This document shows positions 45,631 through 57,412 of a DNA stretch of 64,000 bases, piece by piece. The position numbers and the translations under genes are program-made. The DNA is taken from contig NC_046683.1 in NCBI RefSeq assembly GCF_009870125.1, forward strand, positions 54,451,869 through 54,515,868, read 5' to 3'. This stretch comes from Drosophila pseudoobscura. Taxonomy: Eukaryota > Arthropoda > Insecta > Diptera > Drosophilidae. How positions within the stretch are numbered: the first letter of the stretch is position 1; every line of letters begins with the position of its first letter. The notes under the pieces were generated by a model. The model was given only the letters and a program-made list of their open reading frames with translations, had not been told where the DNA came from and ran no database searches.

Positions 45631-47506
45631 TTACTGCTGATCCGTGGAGGCCTCCAGCACGGCGCCGGAGTAGGCCAGATCCCAGTAGTGCTCCACTTGA
45701 TGCTTCTGAAAGAACTCGCGCGCCATCTTCTCCATGGGAAAGATCTTGAATTTGATCTCGCCAAAGTGACGACGCTGGCTGGTGCCCTCCCAGACCAGGA
45801 CACACGAGTTGGGCACGTCCTGGCCATCGTTGCCCTTGGCTAGATCTTCGTCCCACTTGATGCGCGTCAGCATGAGGCGGCGGTACTTTTTCTGCTGCTT
45901 GGGACCGCCTTCGACCACTACGACACAGCAGTCGCGGAAGAGGGCAACCGTGCCCGTCATCTGCAGCTGTTTGGCATTCGTCTCCACCTTGAACTTCTTG
46001 CTCTGATTGTCCTGTAGGTCGCGTATGCGATAGACGCTCACATGGACCCCGCAGCTGGTGTCCTCCTTCAGCTTGCGCTGCTTCTTCTCGCTCTTCTGCT
46101 CGCTGGTCAGCTTCCTGGCATTGTTGGCATCCTCGTGCGCCTTCTGCCGCTTGGCCATCTGCTCGCGCACATGCTGCTCCATTTTGGTGGGATCCTGAAC
46201 GGCATCCGAACCGAGCACTCGCATCAGATTCGAAATGCGCAACTTTGGCTCGGGCGGTGCCACTAGTCCGAGGCGTATCTTCTCCTGTTCCTCCTTCCAG
46301 GCCTCACGACGATTCTGGCGGCGCAGCTTCTTGCGCTCCTTCTTGGTGAGGAATACGGGCAAATAAACCGGCTTCAAGGGCTCATCTGCAAAGGCGGAAC
46401 ATTGTTAATTGTATTTACGACATGGAAATGGGAGTGAGTGTTTGTAACGTACTTGGCGGCTTCATTTGAGTGGGATGCTCGATGAGGTTGCTGATGGCCG
46501 TCTGGCGTATGCTTATCTTACCGCTTCCCTCGTCCAGCGTCTGCAGATCCTGTGTGAGGATAACAGAGTCCCACCACTCCATGGCCGGCACATCGTCGGG
46601 CATGTCCTGCTTGGGGGCAATCAGCGCCAATTTTGTAGCCGACGAGATGCCCGTCTTCCTGGCTATCTGCGATATTTCGTTCTGCAGCCGCTCCAGCTGG
46701 CTCTTCATGCGCATCCGCTCGGCCAGCTGCTGGAACTTGCCGGGCTCGTGAAAGCGCAGCATTCGCTTGTTCCGCACCGTCGGCTTTAGGGCGATGCGGT
46801 CGTCAAAGTACTTGATGGCATCGTCCTGGGCAGAGCCGACCGCACCCTCGCCGCTACGCTCGCTGGGTCCCGCTTGACGCTGGAACACTTCGCGCTTCTT
46901 TGCCCGTATATTGGCCTTGAGTGTAGGCGTAACCGTGGGTATGTTAATAGCTCGTCCGCTTTTGTCGACGGTGCGTCCCTCATCGTCGAGAATGAGCGGC
47001 TTGGGACGCTCCTGCTGCTGGGCAGCAGCTGCAGCGGCAGCCGCCACGGCTGTGGGTTGGATGAGGTTGGCCAGATTGCCCGTTAGCTTGGCACGTATCT
47101 GAGCCTGCAGCTCTGCGATCTTTCTGGCCTTGTCCGCATCCTCGGGGGTCGGCTTCTTGGATAGCGCCTGTGCTGCCATGGCAACGGGCATACCAATCGA
47201 AGGGACAGAGGCTAGTAGGGGATCCTTGTCCCGCAGGTTGCTCAAGGCTCTTTTACGCTCCTCGATTTCGCGCTGGGCATGCGCCATCATCAGCTTGATT
47301 TGCGTGGAGCTAAGCGAAGAGGCTGCGGCGGCGGCTGTGATCGTCGGAAGCAGCTCATCGCCGTTTTTTTCCTTGACATCGAAGCGAGATTTCTTCGGCG
47401 CTTCGACGCCGTCGGCCCCAGGCACGGCTACAGACGCAGCAGCGCGCTTTTTCGCCAATTTCTGTTCTTCGCTGTCGCCATCCTTGCGCGTTATAATGGA
47501 CGACAT
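45631..47506 (-). CDS. Prp3: U4/U6 snRNP protein PRP3
   Basis: Exon 1 (47506-46453) and exon 2 (46385-45631) join in phase 1 to give 602 residues. Features: an N-terminal charged part ([20 protein letters not shown]), Ala runs, the PRP3 domain ([56 protein letters not shown] then [37 protein letters not shown]) and the C-terminal ferredoxin-like DUF1115 domain ([44 protein letters not shown]). PRP3 binds U6 and U4/U6 stem II and holds the tri-snRNP together before spliceosome activation. The frame reaches upstream to non-ATG codons, but ATG 47506 is the obvious start. Confidence 0.96.
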
Positions 47507-48676
47507 AATTCGCAATTAAATTGGTCTGACTAAAAAGTAAAAATTATTTACCAAAAACTTTGCACATTCCTCTCGCGTTTTATTGGTATTACAAAAAACG
47601 CATAGGGTCACACGCGGAGCCAAATATATTTACTCGGTAGAGGTGTCAAAAATCGATGGCACTATCGATACTATCGATGGTTTTGCTACTATTCATGATA
47701 CTATCGAGCTCTTATCGGTCGCTTCCCCTTCTCTACTTTGATTTTGAAAAGTGCAGTGGTGTCAACCGAAAATCTTGAAAATCCCTTTATACATTCAAAT
47801 GCAAGCGCATTTTTTTAGAAGTACCACGATCGCATATAAATAGTTCAAGGTTCAAATGTTGACAGGCAGGTCGGTTTTTTTTTGCAAGAGAAATAAAAAA
47901 AAAGGCTTTTGATATTTGAAGATCGCTCAGCAATCAGCCCCTCAGCCACCATATAAGATCCCCGATCCCCCTTAAAAGACCATTCTATCCAAAACTATCG
48001 AGTGGTGCCATTTTCGATGGTTTGATTGGTTTCTTTTCTAACCTATCGATAAAATATACCGTCCGAGAAATATACCAAAATATACCGTTTCATTTTAAAA
48101 ATATACCGTAAATATGCTGACGAATTCGAGTTAAATTGTACATCTTTTTTGATATTCCGATTAATCAAAATATTTTCTACTTGACTGGTTAGCTTTAAAT
48201 TCTCATCATTATGGATCGGTTACAGAAAATAACGTTTGAGCAAACAAAATAACCAGTCTATCCAATCGATAGTACCGAAAGCCGTTTCTTGGGATTGTTA
48301 TCCCAAGAGATATCGTGGTATTTTTTTTAAAGAAAAAATAAAGGATAGGATGCACCTACAAGAGTAAATTCTATTACTTTATTAGTATTATTAGTATTAT
48401 TTTCCGGTTTAACATAAGTTGTTATCCTGTTTAAATAACGGGGGCTTAGGTGGGCTAAGTTCGTTTTTTCATCGGTATATTTAAGGTATATTTTGGTATA
48501 TTTCCGAGGGTCAGACCGTATATTTGTTCGCTCTCCGCTCCGCCATATTTGTTAAAGCCGCTTGCAACTTGTCTATTTTTTTTCTCGTCGTGTCTGTGTG
48601 TGCTCAAATAATTGTTGTGGAAATAAGACGATTATAGTGTGGATAAATAGCTTAAAAGTTGCATTAAGCTGCAAGC
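47507..48676. promoter_or_regulatory. divergent upstream region of Prp3 and the Mi-2 exon
   Basis: Prp3 side: ATCGATGG, CTATCGATA and CTATCGATGG (47651-47682), CTATCGAG near 47701, and a motif-1-like GGGTCACACG (47606-47615). Middle: an inverse copy of the dispersed repeat (48046-48205) with several AAATATACC elements. Mi-2 side: a 44-base segment shared with the Su(z)12 upstream region (48430-48473), three GGTATATTT-type elements (48474-48503) and a motif-1-like GGTCAGACCG (48510-48519), about 160 bases before the ATG. Confidence 0.6.
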
Positions 48677-48713
48677 ATGGCATCGGAGGAAGAGAACGAC
48701 GATAATTTTCAGG
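48677..48713 (+). CDS. Mi-2: first coding exon matching Mi-2 (CHD-type NuRD ATPase); no later exons in the window
   Basis: ATG 48677 opens MASEEENDDNFQ and one further base before a consensus donor (CAGG/GTAAGT). These twelve residues match, as I recall, the N-terminus of Drosophila Mi-2, and the phase-1 junction (G plus two bases) fits the Glu that follows there. A DRE/motif-6/motif-1 type promoter precedes it. Mi-2 is a roughly 1,980-residue chromatin remodeller with PHD fingers, chromodomains and a SNF2 ATPase, yet none of that is found downstream: the next recognisable plus-strand exon is Su(Tpl) 15 kb on. Either the rest of the gene lies beyond 64 kb, with Su(Tpl) nested in a giant intron, or this is a copied or severed first exon. 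Confidence 0.7.
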
Positions 48714-50042
48714 GTAAGTCCATTGTTTTAGTCTACATTTGATGAGTTGAAAATTTCTGGTTGCTCAGAATCTGAGAACCGTGGTCATGTTCAAGAGCCG
48801 CGATGCCGCGCAGCGTGCGTTTCATACACCCCCATGCCCCTTTATTATTATTGTTTGTTATGGTCGAAAATGCCAATAAGAAATTTTGACTCGCAGCATT
48901 CGATCGAAATGATTTATGTTACAACAAATCTTGTGAAATATTTGATGTGTGTGGCGCGTTTTTCTTCGGTTTTGCGCCTCCTTCATTCTACACAAATTTA
49001 TTATTGCATTTTTTGTATTCTCTCGTTTCGCCAATGCAAGACACGTATAGCCGTCCCGCTCGCACAACAAAACATCTGTTCTGCGTTCTGTGCGGTTGTT
49101 TTGTTCTATCGGCGTGTAAAACTTTTATTAAATGCACAAAATCATGTGGGAACTTGTTCCCACCCAAGCCATTTATTAGTTAAAGACTATATATTAGATT
49201 ATCATCTGATTTTGGTATATTTTATCTCGATTAAATTGTATAGTCGCAGTATGGCCGTATACGAACACGGACGCAATACCAGTCGCGGTGTTACCGTTTG
49301 CGATAACAGTAGGACCGTATTTGAAAACGGCCGAAATCCAGAGCTCGAAGAGGGCAACCACTTACATTCATTTCATTGTTGCTTGGACGTGGCAGCCATG
49401 ACGTGATTTTCTGAATTTTTTTTGTTGAACCAGATTACACTATTAATTATAAAAAGAATTGTAGTTTAAGGGAAATACGTGCATTAATCGTAACAGCATC
49501 GTTTGCAAGCGGCTCAATTAAGTGTTAACCGAAAAATCCAGTGCGTAATATAGTTTAGAAGTGAGTGCAAAAATCTGAAAATTATCAGAAATATTGTGTA
49601 AGAAAGAAAAAGAAGCAAAAAAAATATAATGCATACGCTCAAAACGGAACGGAACAAAGATGCGTGAAAATTTTGTCGCATTTACATTGCTGAATATACA
49701 TATGTGATTTTCCTTCCACTCCACACGGTGCTCCCCGCCCCCCTTCCGGCTGTGCTCTGTTCACTCTTGATTGATTTCTCCACTTTTTGTGTATGTGTCT
49801 GTATGTGTGCGTGTTATGCACGCGCGCTCCAGCTAACGTCGCCGTCTGTCGTCGCCTCGACCCGACTCTGAACGAACTACAAAAAATAAGTTAAAAAATA
49901 CCATCGAAAACGTATTTTACGCGTTTCAACTACATTTTTAAATAATGATACAAACGAAATAGTAAAATCAACTTTCAAAAAAGTGCCGCTACCGTACAAA
50001 ATACAGAAAAAAACCACTTAACCAAAATATGCCAACACACAA
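48714..50042 (+). other. non-coding stretch with candidate Su(Tpl) first exon
   Basis: Downstream of the Mi-2 donor no matching acceptor exon is found. From about 49430 the sequence takes on the look of a fly 5' leader (A-rich, no long frames) and ends at a donor (ACACAA/GTAAGA, GT at 50043). It could be a distal alternative first exon of Su(Tpl). Confidence 0.3.
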
Positions 50043-53000
50043 GTAAGAAGCAGCATTGACAGAGAAAAGAAGAGAGAAGAAGTAGAGAGAGACAGAGAGA
50101 GAGAGAGAGAGCCTGGCAAGGAAATTGCTGGAATGTAGCAGAAAACCAATAAACAATATGTCGCCGCCGCCATGTAACAACAATATTATCAACCCCAATT
50201 TTGCATAGAATTTATGTTAATTCACTCGCAGCTGTTCCCGTTGTCTGCTGCCTGCCCTCAGCCTGTCCCTGCCCCCATTTTTTGCTTCTCATTCTCGAAG
50301 CTGTTGCATTGTGGGCGTGCGTCTATATATATGTATATGCATGTACATGAATGTGTGTGCGAGTGTAGAAGTTATCCTAGAGCAAAAACGTGGGAGGGAG
50401 CGGGAGAGGAGCTGAGGTGTGCGTCTAATTTTAACATTAAACTTTTGTTTGTTGCTGTTGCTGGTGTGACTCGCTCGTTCTAATTAGATTTTCTGCCTTA
50501 GTGGCGTTATCCTTGTACGGTTGTTTGTTTACCCGCTAAGTAACATCGATTTATGTATGTATGTACATACATATGTATTGAAAATAAATGGATGATGTAG
50601 CCGCCTCCCTATTTGTGACGTTAGAGAGCTCTCTTTCCTTCCCCATTCCTCATCCCCCTTCCCCCGCATGACTGGCTAGCTGGCCCACTTGCTCGCGTTG
50701 GTTGTCTCTTGTCGTCTCGCCGTCGCGCGTCGGCTCTCATTTCGCAACTTCAGCATTCCAAAGAAATCCAATCCAAGACTTCTCTTTGATTTCACCAACT
50801 TGGGAGCGCTTCGTTTGAACCAATTCTCACCCATTGCCGGTTTTGATTCATTTTTAACCTATATTTAATAAAATATTCAGAAAGCATGTGTTAACCAGAT
50901 GATGAAAGTGTTTATTTTTGCACCCGTACATGAATGACAAACAAACAAACCGCAATTTATTTTTCATAATTTATGGTTAGTCATTGTCTCTTACAAGTAA
51001 ACAATCGAGTAATGCGACATTGCATAAATTGCACAAAAACAACAACAGCAATTGAGATGGAAATACAGTTGGTGCGAGAGAGAAAGAGAGATCGAGCGAA
51101 CTTGCTTGCTGTTTGTAGGTGTAAGTACTAGTGTGTGCGTATGTGTGTGGTCGAGTGCCACTATTTTGTGCAGTAATGCAAGGCAACTAGAGAGAGGGAG
51201 GAGGAGGAGGAGGAAGAGGAGGTAGAGAGCTTCTATGACGTATTAGGAGATTGCTGCTTACGTACGCTGCGCCCTGGACTTGCGTAGATGGGCTCGCATT
51301 GCTAGGGACCTGGGACCTTCTGTTGAAACTGCTTGCCGTTTGTTTGATTTTCTCGTAATAAAGATGAACACAAAAGGTTTTCTAGCCACCCATTTATTTA
51401 TTCATTTGGCTGTTGCCGAGGGACAGGCACGTATAAATATCCACTTGCATATACGTATCGTACTCAAAAATGATATGAAACAACAACAACGTGGCGCCAA
51501 CAGAAATAAAATTCAATACAAGAAGTGAAAGTATATTGTGTCTGTGTTTATGAGAGCTGCTTTACTGCTTGCAGGTGTGTGTGTGTGTGTGTGTGTAGTG
51601 TTGGTGTCTCGATCTTACCTTGCTTTTGCGAACGCGAGCACGAAACTACAACGTGCCGTCACACTCGCACGCATTGCATTTAATCATGCCAACAACAAGT
51701 GGTGCTTTTTTATATCCGCATGTGTGTGTCAAAATGTATGGGTGTGTGTGTGTGTTTGTGTGCTGGCATTTCGAAAAGTTTACTTGCTCTTAAAATCTAC
51801 AAAACTATATGAAGCTCAAATAAGAAATGTAAATATTATTTTCGCTTGGAAATCGTTCTCCCAAATAGAACACTCAATTTATTGATGGGGGTTTTTTTTA
51901 TACATATACATATGGTATTTGTTGCTGCTGTTCTTTTCATTTTGACATTTGACGCGTTTTTTTTCGCTCTTTTAAAACGCTGGTAGTGGTGTTGGTGTGG
52001 CCGTACTACCACAACTATAAAATCACAATAAGCAGACTGTCGGGCATATTTTGCTGTTTTTGTGCACACAAATGAAATCGGCAGCATTTGACATTGATTA
52101 CTGTAATACCTTTTGCGTGTGTCTATCTGTGTCTGTTCCGTTCCTGTTGTTTCTCTATGTGTGCTTTTCAATATTTGTGCAACTGCTTGTTGTTTGTGCT
52201 GTCTTTTTTTCTACCTATTTACAGTAATTGTGCTGTTGCTCGATCACGAGCAGCGGTGGAGAGGGAAGGCCAGGCAGGCCGCGTTTCAGTTTTGTTCGCT
52301 TGAGTGTTGTATATATTTTGTTTCAGATTATTCGTCGCCCACTGAAACCACCTTCGCATGCACATCGTGACAAAGTTCATACATCAATTGATATTTTGGA
52401 AGTTGCGATACATTCTCATGTACATAAATCTTTCATGTACTCTTTATGTACGAGCTTAATTATTTGAATACATTCAATGCACATGTGTGCAGGGCAGAAC
52501 ACCCACATATGCAAGATCGCTTTTACTGATATCATTGAGCAGTGCACATGTAACTGTGCTTTGTTGCTATGGCTCGCTGGCTGAGATGCTCTCTTTCTGG
52601 AGACCACACCCCCTCCCCTTCTGCATATCAACCGAGAGGCGACTCGACCGGAGAGGAGGGGAGGAGGCGAAAGTGAAGGTCATTAATATTTGCATATGTA
52701 AATGTTTACGCATCTGAGCGTAGCGCGTACCAAGCGAAAATGTCAAAAAACATAAATGGTCTTATGGCAAATGAAATGCCGTTCGTTTCGTATCGGTTGC
52801 CGTCCATTGTGGTTTCCGTTTCTCGGAACCACTCGCCTCTCGCGACACACAAGAACACTCGGTGGGGTGCTTTTTGTTTTTAATTGGTTAACTTAATTGT
52901 AATTGGTATCGGGGGTTCCACTTTTGTCATGACAATTCCTCATTTTTTGCTGTTAAATTGTTACCGTAAATAGGTTTATGGGTAACTATTCTATTTTCTG

Positions 53001-54199
53001 TTTCTGGGTGTGTACAGCACCGATGTGTGCCGTGTGGCAAGGTAGGGTGGAAAAGCTTTTATGGCCGCACCGCACCGCACCGTACACAAAATTATTTGCG
53101 TCGAACTTGTGTTGTTTGTCCGCACTATCTCGATATCGATGCTTTTTTTTTTGGCACATGTAATCGAAATCGTTTGTTTTACCAGTGCTGTCTAATTAGC
53201 CAATTAGCTGCTAGTGCTGCAAGCTGTCACTTCACTCTGGCTTAGCTTGGTAGCGTAGCGACTAGGTGCATAATTGTTGCCAACGAACGCCATTGCCACC
53301 ACTTTGCTGCCTCTGTATGTGTGTGTGTGTGTGCGTGTGTGTGTGTGCGTGTGTACGTGTGCACGTACCCGTATGTATTTTGATTATTGTAATCCGTCGT
53401 TAACTTTGGCATAGTTTCTCGTCTCGCGGGGCTGAGAAACCAGAAAATAAAACCGACAAAAAAAACAACCAACATTAAAATTACCAACCCAAGAGACAGG
53501 GCAGAGGCACAACAAAAGCAAAAGTAGTTGACAGCCAGCACACCCCGAGAGAGCTCTGGTCTGGTATTCGTGGTATGGTTTGTGTCTCTGCCACCACCAG
53601 CCAACAGCCAACAGCCACCAGCCACCAGCCTGCCTCTTGTTACATATCTTTGTAGTTGTGCGGTTGTATGGTTGTAGCTCTGGTCTTGTACTTGTTGTTT
53701 TGCGGTTGCTTTAGTCGTCGTCGTACTCACGCTCTTGCCTATAATGTTTATATAATTTTTCGTATCTTTCATTTCTCACATGCACCGCTTTGAGGTTTAT
53801 TTTTTTTTTATGGTTCGTTGTGGGTTGAGTTTCGGCTTTGTCTTTTTGGTGCACTCTTTCAACCACCTCCCAACACCCAGCAAGCGGACCCAAGCGCAAC
53901 TTGAGTTCGTTTGTCGGTCCTTTCTTGTGACTACCTGATAGATACATACATACATATATCCTGGTATTTCCTACCTATATGTGGACTGTAGTGGAAGGAA
54001 AGATCTGTGAACCCCCCCCAGTTCCATTAGCAGCAAAAAACAGACACCGGAACACACCGGAAACTACGGCATTAGACAAGCCGAGCCACAAGCCACAAGG
54101 TACAAGGCACAAGCCACAAGGCAAGGTGATGGCCATACACTGATGACGTTCTGCGAAAGCATCCACGGAATTCTGCGGAAGTTCAATTAGCAATCACTA

Positions 54200-54252
54200 C
54201 TACAAGTACAAGTACGAGTACGAGTACGAGTACGTGTCCGTGTACGAGTACC
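54200..54252. repeat. GAGTAC/AAGTAC hexanucleotide repeat
   Basis: About eight imperfect copies of a GAGTAC-type unit. Confidence 0.85.
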
Positions 54253-54887
54253 AGTGATAAGTGGGGGGTGGCAAAGCCATGACAAATTTGTTGCAATTGA
54301 ATTTGAACGTTTTACTGGAAGCGAAACGTAAACGCTTAAAGCAAACTCCAACTCTGGGTTGCATCCCATGGAAGAGTCATTTAATATATAGATTTTTAAA
54401 TGAAATATTAAAAAGTTGATTGTACACTGCTGGTTTTGTCTGACCTTCAGTCATTTTCGAAAAGATATAGCCTCCATATACTCGTGCCTATATGCGAGAC
54501 GAGACGCAGGCATATACAAAATGTATATTCATTTTTTATAATGAAAGACACGGCCAACAGCAACAAATTCATAACAAGCCCCAGAGAGGGAAATACCAGT
54601 CGGTTGTTGCTTGTTGCTGTTGTTGGTTGGTTGGTTCGTTGGGTTGGTGTGGTTTCTTTCAAGTCCGTTTTTAGTCCAGTTCCAAATTGCCAACACTGTT
54701 GCTGTTTTGTGGCTTTTGTTTTTGGTGTTGTCGTCTCGTATCGTTTCGTATCGTTTCGTCTCTGGCCTCTGATCCAATAAGAAGAAATCCAAACTGAATC
54801 TGGGAAGACAAGTTTTTCGAACGCGAACGCTTCGGGCAGCACCACCGCCGCTCACTCTCGAATCGAATCGAATCTCTGTCTTGGAGT

Positions 54888-54929
54888 GGCCTGGCCTGGC
54901 CTGGCCTGGCCCGGCCCGGCCCGGCCTGG
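54888..54929. repeat. CTGGC/CCGGC pentanucleotide minisatellite
   Basis: Eight tandem five-base units, the last ones drifting from CTGGC to CCGGC. Confidence 0.9.
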
Positions 54930-56072
54930 TCTTGTCTTTCGAAGCCTTCTAGTTGCCGCGCCGCCTCTCCATCCGCCTCACCCGGACCATGTTTAGTATC
55001 GGGTTTTCCATTGGCTCTCGGGGCTTTTTAGCTTTTTGGGTGTTGTTGATTAGCATGCATATGTATTTGTGTGCGCGTCAACAGCCACAGCCACAGACAC
55101 AGCCACAGCCACAGCCACAGTCGCCACACAGCAGCAGAAGATATCGTACTTTGCGGCTTTGTGGCCGCCTGTGTGTGTGTTTTGTCGTTACGAAACACAT
55201 ATAAAAAGTTTTTTATTTGAAATTTATTTAAGTTTTGCTTTTGGGAAAAACAAAAACAGCTTGACTTTATTTAAATTGTTTAAAAAGCCAACCGATAAAC
55301 TCAGCTCTCAGACCAGTTAGGTTAGCAACACACAAGATGTTTGTCGGGGGGGGGGGGACGGACAGCGAAGAAGAAGCATTCAGGGGGACTTTTCTTAATT
55401 CTGGTATTCCGCCGCTTGGCTTGGCTTGGCTCGGCTCGCCTCGCTCGTTAATTGACCCACTATTAGTGGTAGACCCAAATTGGTTTCTCACAAAGCTGGA
55501 GATACTACACATTATATTGTGGCTCCCTTTGAGCCCTGGAAATCATCCGTTTATCGATATTTGTTTTACAACCCTGCTCCATATAAAATGTCAACAGGAT
55601 CTCTTCGCGAACCTCGCCATGCCCCCAAAAATATGTGTCTTGCTGAAAAAAGGAATGGGGAAACGTGTGCCGGTAGTTTTTTTTTTGTTCATATCCTCCT
55701 CATCGTGCCGTTTTCTGATTAAATTCAAATTGCTTTTTATTGACGATTTGTATATTTTTTTTTTCGACGAAAACCAGATTCTCTGACGGTGGAGCCCCAG
55801 TGGAGCAGGGGCTCAGGTCAGGTTCATTAAAACAAAGCTTCGTAGAAAAAACACACACACTAATTCCAAAGTGGTTTCTTGGCTGAAACTGAAACAGCTG
55901 CTAAAAGCTTTCTTTATCCAACCAGCCCATCCATCCCGCACCATCGATTAAGTGCGGTAATTTTTGTTGTTTTAGTTGCGGCGGCTTTCAAATTAACAGA
56001 TAACACTCTGTCCACGTAAATAAGTTCGAGACCCACACGCAACCCGCCGAACATTACTAATCTAATCTGAAG

Positions 56073-56074
<2 letters not shown>

Positions 56075-56113
<39 letters not shown>
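56075..56113. repeat. (GT)n microsatellite
   Basis: Nineteen to twenty uninterrupted GT units, the longest pure dinucleotide run I see in the window. Confidence 0.95.
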
Positions 56114-56114
<1 letters not shown>

Positions 56115-57135
56115 CCCCAGATCCAGATATGTGTATGTTGAAATTCCGATTTATGCCGATTCACGGTCAATGTTTTTCCGATTTCAATTCCTTCTCCTTT
56201 ACTCTTTTCGTATGTCTATTTCAAAGAGAGATAGAGACACAGGGAACGCTTGAATTACGCATTTCCGTTTAACATTTGGCTGTGGTTTGATGTTGTTGTT
56301 AAAGAATCACATTCTGAATTATGCAATGATCTGATCGCTTCGAACTGGATATGTTTCAAATCGGTCATTGAACGAACACGGTTCATTTGTTGTGTCGATT
56401 CTTTGGATGTCTTGAGAGAGAGGGAGAGAGAGTTCTCGGGGCTGTCTGTCGTTCATTTTCATGGGGCCACAAGTTCAGTGTACCTTCCTTTTTTTCGTCT
56501 TTTTTTTGTTGTTGTTGCCCCGTATTCTGTTGTCTTTATTTTGCCAAAGGCGTCAGAGTTCAGCGCTCCAAGAAGCTTAGGATATGCCTTTGGCTTGTTT
56601 CATAGGTTTTTATTATCATTCTGGGAAACAAAATAAATTGTTACTGATTAATATCAGGCTGTGCTTTTTCTCCGAACGATAGAAAGACGGATTTTTCATG
56701 AAAAGGCATTTATTTATATGTCTGTATATGTATTTGTTTATTGCTTTCGATTGTTGAACTTGAAATTAGAAGCACGCTTAATTCGAATATTGTGGCGAAT
56801 CTATGCAACATTCTCCTTGTCGATACTTGATGAGGTGCTATCGATACTCGGCAATGCGATATGTTTTATTACATACTTAATCGTGCATCCCTAATCTGTT
56901 GTAAGCTTTCTTCTCTTCGTGTCGGCAACGGGCAGTGTTTCTTTTGATGGCACCTAACGGTTAATAACCTCTAACGGGGATAATATGCAATTGTCGGAAC
57001 CAAGCTGAGAATCGAATCGCATGTGCGAGACGACGGCATTTAACACCTTTTTTGTTTTTATATAAAATATTTATTTTTCATCATAAAATATTTCCTTACT
57101 CAATTTGTTGTTGTGTGATTCACACACAAGCACAG

Positions 57136-57136
57136 G

Positions 57137-57170
<34 letters not shown>

Positions 57171-57180
57171 GAGAGAGTGA
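57136..57180. repeat. (GA)n microsatellite
   Basis: Long GA tract with a single GCGA interruption; potential GAGA-factor or CLAMP-type binding site. Confidence 0.9.
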
Positions 57181-57380
57181 GTAAGAGAGTCTCTGTCTCT
57201 GATATACGCTCACGCAGAGAAGGCATTTGTGGGTGCTGCCGCTGATGTTTTTGTTGTTGGCTGTCATTTCTGGACTATAAATAGCTTAGCGCTGAAGATA
57301 AAATTTAAAATATTGCCATTTTATTATATAAAACACAAGTGTGTGCGTGTGTGTGCATGTGTGAAAAGTTGGCTCTCCCC

Positions 57381-57412
<32 letters not shown>

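Noticed and set aside
48747-49406. 219-codon frame after the Mi-2 exon
   Set aside because: It begins inside the presumed Mi-2 intron. Although an AG followed by an E-starting frame lies near 48769-48770, the sequence after it does not resemble Mi-2 and has a random, hydrophobic composition.
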